Source: WRIS01 sp050945135
GTDB lineage: Bacteria > Actinomycetota > Coriobacteriia > Coriobacteriales > Eggerthellaceae
Assembly: GCA_050945135.1 (NCBI GenBank)
Contig: JBMNSJ010000002.1
Coordinates: forward strand, 1 to 64,000
Length of the DNA stretch: 64,000 nucleotides
Direction: 5' to 3'
Part shown: positions 45,608 through 53,613 of the stretch, one piece after another
Layout of the letters: every line of letters begins with the position of its first letter
Position numbering within the stretch: position 1 is the first letter of the stretch
Translations under genes and position numbers: made by a program
Notes under the pieces: model-generated
Seen by the model: only the letters and a program-made list of their open reading frames with translations
Database searches by the model: none
What the model was told of the DNA's origin: nothing

Positions 45608-47413
45608 CTAGTCAGGCATCTGCTCAGATAGCTCCATCCAGCGATCCTCGAGTTCGGATATTTTCCCTCGAAGCGCAATTCGTTCTTTTTCGCTTTCGCC
45701 TAATTGTATGTAATCGCTGGGTGCAATGTGCGCCATGTTGTTTTGCAGCGCAAGCTCTTGTGCTTCTAGGGTTTCAATTTTGCGTTCAAGCGAAGTGAGC
45801 TCTTTGCGAGCTTTATATAGGTCGCCTCCCGATAAAAATCCATGCGAAGTTTCGGAGATGTTCTCATTTTGTGGCTCGACTAAAGCTTTGGCTCGCGCAG
45901 CTTGTTTCGACTGCTCGTCAAGTCTGTTGTAGTAGTCGTCTACACCGCCAAGTATCTGCACGATATTCGAATCGATAAGAGCAAAAAGACTGTCGGTTAC
46001 TCGTTCGATCAAGTAGCGGTCATGGCTTACGATAAGCAGTGTTCCCGGCCAGGAATCGAGTAAATCTTCCATGGCTGCCAGCATGTCAGTATCCATATCG
46101 TTGCCGGGCTCATCGAGGATAAGAACGTTTGGCTCCTGCAGTAAGGTCATTAAGAGCTGAAGACGACGTTTTTGCCCTCCCGATAAGTCTCGAATTAGAG
46201 AATTGAAGTGCTCCGCTTTAAAGCCTAGGCGTTCGAGTAGTGAGCTTGAAGTGGTGGCTTTGCCGTCAATTGTGATGCGCGATTTGTAGCGGCCAAGCAC
46301 TTCTCGAACTCGGTCATTTTCGCAGCCCTCGAGTTCGCTGAGCTGCTGGCTAAGCATGGCTATCTTTACTGTTTTGCCCACTTTTATACTACCGGTATCA
46401 GGGGCAAGTTCTCCTGAGATTATCTTGAGAAGGGTGCTTTTCCCTGATCCGTTTTCGCCCAGTATTCCAAAGCGGTCACCTGGTCCAATAATCCAGTTTA
46501 TGTCATTAAGGACTGCGGTATCCTGGTAGTGCTTCGAAACATGCTCAAGTTCAAAAACTTGCTTTCCTAGGCGCGTCATCGCTGCTTGTTTGAGCTCAGT
46601 GCTGTTTCTTAAGGGGGGATCGCCAGCGATAAGCTCTTGTGCTGCCTTTACGTGAAACTTTGGCTTTGTTGCTCGAGCGCGTGCCCCGCGTGAGAGCCAT
46701 GCAAGTTCTTTACGAATCATATTTTGACGTTTTTCTTCAGCCAGATTTGAGAGCCTATTTCGCTCAACGCGTTGCTGAATGTAGGCAGAATAGCCACCTT
46801 CAAAAGGGTCTACCTTTCCATCATGCACTTCCCACATTTTGAGTGCAACCTCGTCGAGAAACCAGCGATCGTGAGTTATGACCAGAAGCGCTCCAACACC
46901 GTTTATCCAGCGCTGTTGTAGATGTTGCGCTAACCAGGAAATCGTTTTCATATCAAGATGATTTGTTGGTTCATCAAGCATAAGAATGTCCCAGTCACCA
47001 ATAAGAAGCTTCGCTAAATCAGCCCGACGCCGTTGGCCTCCTGAAAGCTGGCCTATCGGAGCATCCCATGATACGTCGCCAATAAGCTCTGAGATGATTT
47101 CGCGGATACGCTTATCGGAAGCCCAGACATGCTCGGGAATATCGCCCACAACGGCATTTCCAACACTGTCCTTGTTGGAGAGCTTATCTGATTGGGCAAG
47201 TACGCCTATAAGTGGGCTGCCCTTGAAAAGTACTTCACCGGATTCGGGAGAGAATTGCTTAGCGAGCACTTTGAGAAGAGTAGATTTTCCGTCGCCGTTT
47301 GTACCAACAATTCCTATGCGATCGCCTTCATGCACGCCGAGCGAGACGTGGTCAAGCACCCGTTTTGCAGGAAATTCAACTACAATATCACTTGCGCTTA
47401 CCAGAACAGCCAT
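45608..47413 (-). CDS. ABC-F family ATPase (Uup-like)
   Basis: 601 residues with two ATP-binding cassettes and no membrane helices. Walker A motifs GTNGDGKST (about 36) and GENGSGKST (about 318), signatures LSGGQRRRADLAKLL and LSGGQKRRLQLLM, and Walker B LMLDEPTNHLD and LILDEPGNDMD. The linker between cassettes is basic (ARARATKPKFHVKA). The C-terminal coiled coil (about 535-600, KARKELTSLERKIETLEAQE) matches the Uup group. Such proteins act on ribosomes or branched DNA rather than in transport. It may be co-transcribed with the diguanylate cyclase upstream, 36 bases away. Confidence 0.88.
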   Translation of the reverse strand: MAVLVSASDIVVEFPAKRVLDHVSLGVHEGDRIGIVGTNGDGKSTLLKVLAKQFSPESGEVLFKGSPLIGVLAQSDKLSNKDSVGNAVVGDIPEHVWASDKRIREIISELIGDVSWDAPIGQLSGGQRRRADLAKLLIGDWDILMLDEPTNHLDMKTISWLAQHLQQRWINGVGALLVITHDRWFLDEVALKMWEVHDGKVDPFEGGYSAYIQQRVERNRLSNLAEEKRQNMIRKELAWLSRGARARATKPKFHVKAAQELIAGDPPLRNSTELKQAAMTRLGKQVFELEHVSKHYQDTAVLNDINWIIGPGDRFGILGENGSGKSTLLKIISGELAPDTGSIKVGKTVKIAMLSQQLSELEGCENDRVREVLGRYKSRITIDGKATTSSSLLERLGFKAEHFNSLIRDLSGGQKRRLQLLMTLLQEPNVLILDEPGNDMDTDMLAAMEDLLDSWPGTLLIVSHDRYLIERVTDSLFALIDSNIVQILGGVDDYYNRLDEQSKQAARAKALVEPQNENISETSHGFLSGGDLYKARKELTSLERKIETLEAQELALQNNMAHIAPSDYIQLGESEKERIALRGKISELEDRWMELSEQMPD

Positions 47414-47449
47414 TGCTGAGTGTGCTCCTGTGTTGGGTTGATGCAGCGA

Positions 47450-48871
47450 CTAGCGAGCACTGCGCGTATTTGCCTTGCTGCGTTGTTTTCTTTCGTACAT
47501 CTTGTCATCGGCAAGATCGAGGAGTTTCCAGAAATCGGTATTATCGTCGGGGTAGTGAGCAACGCCAAAACTTCCCTTGCAAGATACAAGCTCGTTTTCA
47601 ATCTTAAGGGGGGTTTGCAATACCTCAAGAATATGATTGCCTTTATCGAAGGTTTCCTCGACGCTGATATTTTCGAGAAGGAAAATAAATTCATCGCCTC
47701 CGTAGCGGTAGCACCGATTGCGGGTTAATTCGTTTTCTTGAAAAAGAGTTGAGATGTGGGTAAGGAGGGCATCTCCGCCAACATGACCATAGGTATCGTT
47801 TACTCCTTTAAAGCCATCAAGGTCGAGAAAAATTAGGGATATGCCCTTTTCAATCTTGTTTGGCTCTTTCAAGAGCTCGTGAAAGTCGGCTTCAAGCTTG
47901 CGGCGATTGCCGATTCCTGTGAGCTGATCGTGAAAAGCCATGCGTCGGATTAATAATTCGTTGTTCTTCGCTTCGTTGATGTCGGTGCTTGATACCACTT
48001 GCGCCATGCGTCCATCAACCCACTCGAAGGCAGCACAGATAACTCGAAACCAGGTTCCGTCAAAGGGACGCTGGTAGTCCCAGGAATGAATTTTGCTCGG
48101 CTGACCCTGCTCGTCAATAAGCTCTTTTTTCGGACAGTACTCGCATTCTTCTTGCTGTCCATCATAAAGTGCTTCATGGCAAGTTTTATCTTGCATGTTT
48201 TTCCAGCCGCCATAAGGCTCAGCCATCGATTTGTTTGCGTATAGCATCTCGTGAGTTTCGAAATCATTTACGTAAATGTCGAAGCCGAGGTGATCCATAA
48301 TGTTTTCGAGGGCAGCTCCTGTGTATTCAAGACGACGCTTGTATATACGGGAGTGAGAACGCCTCATGATGAGGCCAAGTATTGTTTGGGCTTGAGAAAA
48401 TTCGGTTTCTGTTAGGGGGTGGTGCTTGCGCTTGTCAGCCATGCCGACACAGCCGATAATGTTGCCTTCTTCGCCAATGATGAATACGACAAAAGAACTT
48501 TCTTCATCGAAAAAGGAGCTCAGTTTTATTTGGAGCGAGTTCCTGTCAAAATTTTTGGTAGCACAGCACCATGGATTATTCTCAATATAAGTGATTTCTT
48601 GAGGGCTAAATAATTCTTCAAGCGTAAACGAAGGCACCAAGGCATCATGGGCAAAGGTAGCAGAGTGTTCATGAAGTACGAGACGCTTTTGTGGATCGGA
48701 TTCATAAACGAAAACACTTCCGAAGCGAAAGAAATCACGCACTTTTTCGAGCGCTTGAGTAAAGCGGAGTGGCGAGGCAAAGCCATCGTTTACTCCGAGA
48801 ACGACATCGAGAAGCGTCGCATTAAACAGAGCTAAATCCTCTGCTTCTGACTGAGTATTTCTTTCAATCAA
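47450..48871 (-). CDS. Diguanylate cyclase with GAF-like and PAS-like sensors and a CxxC motif
   Basis: 473 residues from a TTG start with AGGTGG four bases upstream. An N-terminal GAF-like domain (about 10-165) is followed by a PAS-like domain (about 175-300) and GGDEF (about 310-470) with intact RYGGDEFIFLLE. The PAS region carries HEALYDGQQEECEYCPKKEL near 243, a Cys-x-x-Cys pair that could bind metal or heme or sense redox. It makes c-di-GMP from two GTP. With the large GGDEF/EAL gene nearby it gives this stretch two c-di-GMP signalling loci. Confidence 0.88.
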   Translation of the reverse strand: MIERNTQSEAEDLALFNATLLDVVLGVNDGFASPLRFTQALEKVRDFFRFGSVFVYESDPQKRLVLHEHSATFAHDALVPSFTLEELFSPQEITYIENNPWCCATKNFDRNSLQIKLSSFFDEESSFVVFIIGEEGNIIGCVGMADKRKHHPLTETEFSQAQTILGLIMRRSHSRIYKRRLEYTGAALENIMDHLGFDIYVNDFETHEMLYANKSMAEPYGGWKNMQDKTCHEALYDGQQEECEYCPKKELIDEQGQPSKIHSWDYQRPFDGTWFRVICAAFEWVDGRMAQVVSSTDINEAKNNELLIRRMAFHDQLTGIGNRRKLEADFHELLKEPNKIEKGISLIFLDLDGFKGVNDTYGHVGGDALLTHISTLFQENELTRNRCYRYGGDEFIFLLENISVEETFDKGNHILEVLQTPLKIENELVSCKGSFGVAHYPDDNTDFWKLLDLADDKMYERKQRSKANTRSAR

Positions 48872-48988
48872 GAGACCACCTAGTTACTTCTTGACCAACA
48901 AAGTCACCAGTATATCAAACATGTTCTTCGAAAACGGATTTCAACAGGTTACAATTCTTGCTAGCATACATTTTTTTGAAAGGGAATC

Positions 48989-49741
48989 ATGTCTGATTAT
49001 ATTGAGGGAAAGCGTCCAGTTCTTGAGGCCTTAAAAACACATATACCGCTCAAGACGATTCTCATGGCTGATAATCTTAAGCGTGACGGGCTCGTTGAGG
49101 ATATCTTGAGAAAAGCAAAAAAGGCCGAAGTGCCGGTAAAAATGGTTCGTCGCCGTGACCTTGATGACAAGTCCGAGAGGGGAAGCCATCAAGGGTTTAT
49201 CGCAATCGCAAAGCCTTTCAATTACGTCAATGTTCAGACGATTATTGATGCAGCTGAATCTAGTGCAGCAGAGCGTGGGGGAGCAGCGCTGGTAATCATT
49301 CTCGATCATATTACTGATTCGGGAAATCTTGGAGCAATCGCTCGAAGTGCTGAGGTTGTGGGTGCAAGCGGCATCATTATCCCAAACAAACGAAGTGCCC
49401 GGGTGAACGCCTCAACATACAAAAGCTCAGCGGGTGCTATTTCTCATATTCACGTGAGTCAGGTTGCAAATATCATCCAGGTGGTTGATCGCCTCAAAAA
49501 AGAGGGGTATTGGATTGCTGGAGCAAGCGAAAAGGCTTCGGGCAGTATCTGGGAGGCTAACCTCAAAGGAAAAATGGCACTTATCATGGGTAGTGAAGAT
49601 GAAGGATTGGCGCGTCTTACCCAAGAGAACTGCGACTTCCTTATTCGTTTGCCGCAGGTTGGAAAAACGGGATCACTGAATGTGGCTCAGTCTGCAACAG
49701 CGTGTATGTATGAGTGGTTTCGACAAAACGAAGTCAAATAG
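48989..49741 (+). CDS. rlmB: 23S rRNA guanosine 2'-O-methyltransferase, SpoU family
   Basis: 250 residues. N-terminal substrate-binding domain (YIEGKRPVLEAL, SHQGFIAIA) and a knotted SPOUT methyltransferase domain. SpoU motifs are LDHITDSGNLGAIARSAEVVG, IMGSEDEGLARL and IRLPQVGKTGSLNVAQSATA. It methylates a ribose in 23S rRNA with S-adenosylmethionine; G2251 is the target of the RlmB group, but other TrmH-like targets are possible. The NYN-domain gene follows 14 bases downstream, the same rlmB-yacP order as in Firmicutes and many actinobacteria. Confidence 0.92.
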   Translation: MSDYIEGKRPVLEALKTHIPLKTILMADNLKRDGLVEDILRKAKKAEVPVKMVRRRDLDDKSERGSHQGFIAIAKPFNYVNVQTIIDAAESSAAERGGAALVIILDHITDSGNLGAIARSAEVVGASGIIIPNKRSARVNASTYKSSAGAISHIHVSQVANIIQVVDRLKKEGYWIAGASEKASGSIWEANLKGKMALIMGSEDEGLARLTQENCDFLIRLPQVGKTGSLNVAQSATACMYEWFRQNEVK

Positions 49742-49755
49742 GGTGAAACGAATAC

Positions 49756-50289
49756 ATGTCCAGCAAAGCAAAAAAGCTTCTTATTGTTGATGGCTACAAT
49801 GTATTAAGGTCGGGAAGTCGCTATAAGACAATCACCGATCCCGACTACACTGATGATGCTTTTAATGCGGCACGTGAGGCGCTAATTAATGATGTGGTCA
49901 GCTTTGCGGGACGCGAGTGGAATGCCGTCATCGTTTTCGATGCAACGAATAACGAGCATTCTGCAGGAGAAACTGAAATAATCGGAGGCGTAAGGATACT
50001 TTTTTCGCCTTATCAGCAATCAGCCGACAAGGTAATCGAAGAGCTTGCGCATGATGCACGTAGACGTCAGGTCGAAACCCTAGTGGTTACAAGTGATGCG
50101 AGTATTCAAGATGCAGTTTTTGGTGGAGGCATCGACAGAATGAGCGCCAATGATTTCAGCTGGGAAATCAATACTTTAGGCGAGGAACGACGACGCGAAA
50201 GCGAGATTTCGGTGGCTCAGAAAAATACGCTTGCTGCACGATTGAGTCCCGAAATGCGTAAAAAACTAGAAGAGCTCAGAGACCAGTAA
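49756..50289 (+). CDS. NYN-domain ribonuclease, YacP/Rae1-like
   Basis: 177 residues. A PIN-like NYN domain begins LLIVDGYNVLRSG, with acidic residues continuing in VIVFDATNNEHSAG and LVVTSDASIQDAVFG (probable metal ligands). The C-terminus is a charged helix. YacP/Rae1 of Bacillus subtilis cuts mRNA in the ribosomal A site; the same role is likely but not proven here. It is translationally close to rlmB and is the last gene before a 1-kb gene-free island. Confidence 0.88.
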   Translation: MSSKAKKLLIVDGYNVLRSGSRYKTITDPDYTDDAFNAAREALINDVVSFAGREWNAVIVFDATNNEHSAGETEIIGGVRILFSPYQQSADKVIEELAHDARRRQVETLVVTSDASIQDAVFGGGIDRMSANDFSWEINTLGEERRRESEISVAQKNTLAARLSPEMRKKLEELRDQ

Positions 50290-50307
50290 AAAATCATCAA
50301 GCCAGAC

Positions 50308-50456
50308 TCGTTACGTAATGAAGGTTTGGAACCTCAAGATGAACCCGAATAAACTGAGGTCTTAGGAGGCAGCTTAGATTGAGTGAAAACCTGAAGTAGC
50401 GTACTTCGTTACGTAATGAAGGTTTGGAACCTCAAGATGAGCTGCCTCCTAAGACC
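50308..50456. repeat. 35-bp direct repeat pair interleaved with a 17-bp inverted repeat
   Basis: 50308-50342 and 50406-50440 are identical 35-bp copies, 98 bp apart. Each contains a self-complementary stretch around TTACGTAATG and the header GGAACCTCAAGATGA, also seen near 3177. Interleaved is a perfect 17-bp inverted repeat: GGTCTTAGGAGGCAGCT (50358-50374) with its complement at 50440-50456. The second direct copy ends where the right arm begins, so the pieces form one composite element directly upstream of the candidate RNA. Confidence 0.8.
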
Positions 50457-50650
50457 GGAGAAAGAGGCGGCCCGGGGAGAGGGGAGCTCCACCGGGCCAA
50501 CAAGGAGGGGAAAACACGACGCTCAAAGCGCCGTTACTGCTTCAAGTTAGGAAACAGTGCAAATACCGGGAGGGGAAGATCCCTGTATTGCAAGACCTAT
50601 TATAAAAGGTCGCGTTGCAGAACCTGTGATAGGGGCGTGTGCGTCTTGTG
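50425..50650 (+). ncRNA. Candidate structured noncoding RNA
   Basis: A purine-rich, GC-richer block unlike its surroundings, full of local stems. These include CTCC/GGAG within GCCTC/GAGGC (about 50444-50471) and GGCCCGG (about 50472) with CCGGGCC (about 50495), holding GGA/TCC inside. GCAAATAC/GTATTGC (about 50559-50592) encloses GGGA/TCCC, and GACCT/AGGTC lies near 50599-50616. A conspicuous AAGGAGGGGAAAAC segment lies in between. The nested stems and unpaired purine stretches suggest a conserved RNA; it reminds me of the raiA-type RNAs of Firmicutes and Actinobacteria, from memory only. A 75-codon frame at 50424-50651 has no domain. The strand and exact ends are inferred. Confidence 0.5.
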
Positions 50651-51239
50651 AATCATATTTCCGCAAAGTAACGATGAAAATACTCACAATCCACCCTCAG
50701 AAACGCGCTCATGGCTTGTAGTTGAGGTATTAATGCTCGTCAACTTGGATAAAAGCTAGCTCTTCATGCGAGGGATTAAGCAAGTTAGACAAAATGCAAT
50801 TCTGAGACACCCCGAGCATAATCTATCTGCTTCAAGCATGTTTCATTTAATTCGAGCATCTTGTCAAAAATTCTCAGTAGTGCGCGATTTTTCTTGTACT
50901 CTACGAGCAAATACGTATAAATTCGAGAATACTAGCTCATTTTGGTACTTCGCTCGCTTTTGAATCGCGCACTACTGAAAAACTTATCCGTGGCTACCTT
51001 GTTTTAAAGCAGTGGTTGCCGCCAGCACCTTATTTCTACACACCTGTCGCCATCTTCAGCCAAGAACCAAGCGAAGCCAATCTTCTAATTGGCACTACTT
51101 CCGATAGACAGCAGGCGATGTACAGTTCAAAAAACTAAATTAAACGGGAAAGCAAGCGATATTGAACTGAGGGGGAATCTGCGGCATCAGACGCACGATT
51201 CGTCCGATACTAGAAGCGACTCAAGATAATAAGACAAGA
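50651..51239. other. AT-rich gene-free region
   Basis: About 590 bases without a supportable gene. It holds three GAGCAT-like boxes at 50814, 50834 and 50854, exactly 20 bp apart, and two GAG boxes at 50905 and 50925, also 20 bp apart. It also holds the inverted repeat at 50874-50978. A 65-codon frame at 50766-50963 crosses these repeats and has no recognisable features. The part after 51000 shows nothing I can name. Confidence 0.5.
50874..50978. repeat. 16-bp perfect inverted repeat, 73-nt loop
   Basis: TCAGTAGTGCGCGATT (50874-50889) is exactly complementary to 50963-50978. The loop is AT-rich and contains the second pair of 20-bp-spaced GAG boxes. The 105-nt unit is similar in size to the other fold-back elements of the window. 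Confidence 0.75.
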
Positions 51240-51270
51240 TAAAAAGGATGCCACTTGATGTGACACCCTT
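51240..51270 (-). terminator. Terminator downstream of bacterioferritin
   Basis: On the minus strand AAGGGTGTCA pairs with TGGCATCCTT (10 bp with two G-U pairs) across a 7-nt loop, followed by a T5 stretch. It lies about 55 bases after the bfr stop. Confidence 0.75.
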
Positions 51271-51326
51271 TACATGAACACTCACTCTATCCTCTAAATC
51301 GAGATAAACAAGATGTATCAGAAGTG

Positions 51327-51791
51327 CTAGACCTGGGTCGTTAAGAAAATGTTTAGCGTCATCTGATCTACTTGATCTTGCAGCTCTTCAATTTCGTCAA
51401 TATGAGCATCTTCGTCATTGAGAATTTGTACGAGAATATCTCTCGTTGCGTAATCATTTACTTCACCAGCAAGAACAATCGCTTCGTTATAGAGTTTGAT
51501 TGCTCCAGCTTCAGCTTCATGGTCGAAGCTTAATTGCTCAGGAACTGCGCCACCAATGTTGATGGTGTCAAGCTTCGTTACAACAGGAGTGCCTTCCAGG
51601 AATAGGATTCGTTCGATGAGTTTTTCTGCATGCCTCATTTCGGCGATTGAACGAGTTTTAGAAACTGCACTCAGTTTCGTATAGCCCCAATCCTCACACA
51701 TTTCTGCATGCACTATGTATTGATTGATTGCGGCGAGCTCGCTCGCGAGTAAATCGTTGAGCATATCGATTAGTTTTGGATTGCCCTGCAT
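51327..51791 (-). CDS. bfr: Bacterioferritin
   Basis: 154 residues, standard size. A four-helix ferritin: ferroxidase Glu in LNDLLASELAAINQYIVHAEMCEDWG, the ExxH in SIAEMRHAEKLIERILFLEG, and the later ILNDEDAHIDEIEEL. The Met in EMRHAE matches the heme-ligand Met52 of bacterioferritins, so heme binding between dimers is expected. It stores iron as a mineral core and limits peroxide damage. AAAGGGG lies before the start. It is monocistronic with its own terminator. Confidence 0.95.
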   Translation of the reverse strand: MQGNPKLIDMLNDLLASELAAINQYIVHAEMCEDWGYTKLSAVSKTRSIAEMRHAEKLIERILFLEGTPVVTKLDTINIGGAVPEQLSFDHEAEAGAIKLYNEAIVLAGEVNDYATRDILVQILNDEDAHIDEIEELQDQVDQMTLNIFLTTQV

Positions 51792-51974
51792 GGTAATACC
51801 CCTTTCATACGTCCTTTTTCTGTGCTCTTGCCTGTCTTATGTGGTTCCTTTGAAAGAAATCTACTGGCTAAATTCTGCTCATATAAGCATCTAACCCACG
51901 AGTTAAATCATAGCAAGGAATCATGTTTATCTCTGTTGTGTTGCGATTTTGTTGTCGAGTGTTTTCATCCATGA

Positions 51975-52009
51975 AACAAAAAACCCTCACCACTACTGGG
52001 CAAGGGTTT
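51975..52009 (-). terminator. Terminator of the minus-strand acyl-CoA dehydrogenase
   Basis: On the minus strand a stem of about 11 bp (AAACCCTTGCC with GGTGAGGGTTT, two G-U pairs) is followed by six T. A second perfect-in-RNA 12-bp hairpin (TGCCCACCTGAG with CTCGGGTGGGCA, 52023-52048) sits between it and the stop codon, giving a double-hairpin end typical of a strongly expressed gene. Confidence 0.85.
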
Positions 52010-52073
52010 GTTTGTAAGGGGCTGCCCACCCGAGTGCTCAGGTGGGCAAAATACTTCGTAATCAGAAGTTGGT

Positions 52074-53285
52074 TTATGCGAGCGATCCGCCTGCAAGCCA
52101 AGTCTGGTACTCAACGTGGCCGTTGAATTTGTCAACGTTACGAGCGATGGTGATACGCTGAACGGTAGGAGCACCCTCTTCAAGCCACATAGCGCGAACG
52201 TCACGATACATACGCTCGGTAGGACCATAAGGTGAATCCTCGAAGTAACCGTCGCCACCGAAGATCTCGAGCATCTCGTCAGAGACAACGCGAGTGGTGT
52301 CGATTGAGAAGAGCTTGCACATAGCGGCTTTCTCAGCAACGTACTCGTTGTGAGGATCAAGATCGTAGTCATCAGCGAAGTCGATAACCATGCAGCGAAG
52401 TGCGTGAATCATGGTTGCCATGTTAGCAATCTTCATCTTGATAGCCTGACGCTCGATGATTGGCTTGCCAAAGGTTACGCGATCGCGAGCACGAGCGATT
52501 GACATCTCGAGCATACGCTGGCACATACCGAGGTTTGAGTCAGCAATGTGTACACGAGAGATAGCGAGTGAGTGCATTGCAACTTCCATGCCCTGACCCT
52601 CTTCGCCGAGCAGGTATTTTGGATCAAGAACAACGTTGGTGAAACGGAAGCCAGCATGACCAGCACCGCGGCAGCCCATCATGTGAGGCATAGGAACGAG
52701 TTCGAATCCAGGAAGATCCATAGGTACGAAGAATGCAGAGAGACGTGCGTCACCCTTCTTCTCAGGATCAGTTACAGCGATAACATAGGCATACTGTGAA
52801 ACGTCGGTGTGAGAGATGAGCCATTTCTCACCATTAAGAACGTAGTTGCCATCAGCATCTTTGATTGCGGTTGAGTGCAGGTCAGCACCAGTACCACCGG
52901 ACTGCTCGGTAAGAGCGAAGTTGGTGAAGATGGTCTTGTCCTGGAACTTGTGCATGAACTCTTCTTTGAGCTCTGGTTTGCCGTAATCGTCAAGGATGCG
53001 CCAGTTAAGGTCAGCAGCATAGTGAAGATGCATGCGCATTCCACCAGGACCACGGCTGAACTCTTCTTGTACCTGGAGGATTTCTTTTTCGGACAGTCCC
53101 CATCCGCCGTACTCCTCTGGCAAAGCGTAACGATAAAGGTCGTTCTCGATAGCGAGATCGATGAACTTCTGAGGGAACTTGTTGGTTACCTCAACCTCTT
53201 TTTGCATCTCTTCGAATGGTCCCTCGGCGAGCGCGCGGACTTTCTTGAGATAGTCTTTAAACTCTTGCTGTGTAAGCTTACTCAT
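52074..53285 (-). CDS. Acyl-CoA dehydrogenase
   Basis: 403 residues. Full acyl-CoA dehydrogenase fold: N-terminal helical domain with LPEEYGGWGLSEKE, middle beta domain with FALTEQSGGTGADLHSTA (FAD contact) and NGEKWLISH. The C-terminal domain has RDRVTFGKPIIERQAIKMKIANM and GGDGYFEDSPYGPTERMYRD. It takes electrons from an acyl-CoA (or, in reverse, reduces an enoyl-CoA) and exchanges them with electron-transfer flavoprotein. GGAGG precedes the ATG. It is divergent from a second dehydrogenase and the etfBA genes, and probably works with them. The acyl substrate is unknown. Confidence 0.92.
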   Translation of the reverse strand: MSKLTQQEFKDYLKKVRALAEGPFEEMQKEVEVTNKFPQKFIDLAIENDLYRYALPEEYGGWGLSEKEILQVQEEFSRGPGGMRMHLHYAADLNWRILDDYGKPELKEEFMHKFQDKTIFTNFALTEQSGGTGADLHSTAIKDADGNYVLNGEKWLISHTDVSQYAYVIAVTDPEKKGDARLSAFFVPMDLPGFELVPMPHMMGCRGAGHAGFRFTNVVLDPKYLLGEEGQGMEVAMHSLAISRVHIADSNLGMCQRMLEMSIARARDRVTFGKPIIERQAIKMKIANMATMIHALRCMVIDFADDYDLDPHNEYVAEKAAMCKLFSIDTTRVVSDEMLEIFGGDGYFEDSPYGPTERMYRDVRAMWLEEGAPTVQRITIARNVDKFNGHVEYQTWLAGGSLA

Positions 53286-53613
53286 GCATCCTCCTATTAG
53301 ATTAGATGTCTCGGACTATTGGATTCTACCGCGAACTAGCATCATGGCTTACCCGGAAATCCTTTCGTCTCAGTGTGCATCGCAGACACTCCTAGTGTCC
53401 AATAGGAAATGATAATGAGTTGACTCACGGTTTCATAGCCTGTTTCTATCAATCAACAAAAACCCCAGGTATTTGACCCCAAAACATCAAAAGTGTCCGA
53501 AAAACGTTTCAATAGTATTTGGCTATCAATTGCTTGTCTATAACACAGAAACAACCTATTGGACATGATGCCCCGTATGGGTGCAAACTTACCATTATCG
53601 AAAGGAGATTGCT
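53286..53613. promoter_or_regulatory. Divergent control region with TCCAATAG dyads
   Basis: 328 bases between the two acyl-CoA dehydrogenase genes. The sequence TGTCCAATAGG (53396-53406) recurs inverted as CCTATTGGACA (53555-53565), an exact 11-bp dyad 148 bp apart. A further CTATTGGA core lies at 53316-53323 near the minus-strand start, and a partial TGTCCGA at 53494. These look like sites for one regulator acting on both promoters; the LysR gene downstream of etfA is a candidate. No gene is present. Confidence 0.5.

Noticed and set aside
50424..50651. 75-codon open frame over the candidate RNA
   Set aside because: Very basic composition with no domain or ribosome site, and it overlaps multiple stem structures. 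It is better explained as noncoding RNA.
50766..50963. 65-codon open frame in the second gene-free island
   Set aside because: It crosses the phased boxes and the inverted repeat, has no ribosome site, and shows no protein-like pattern.
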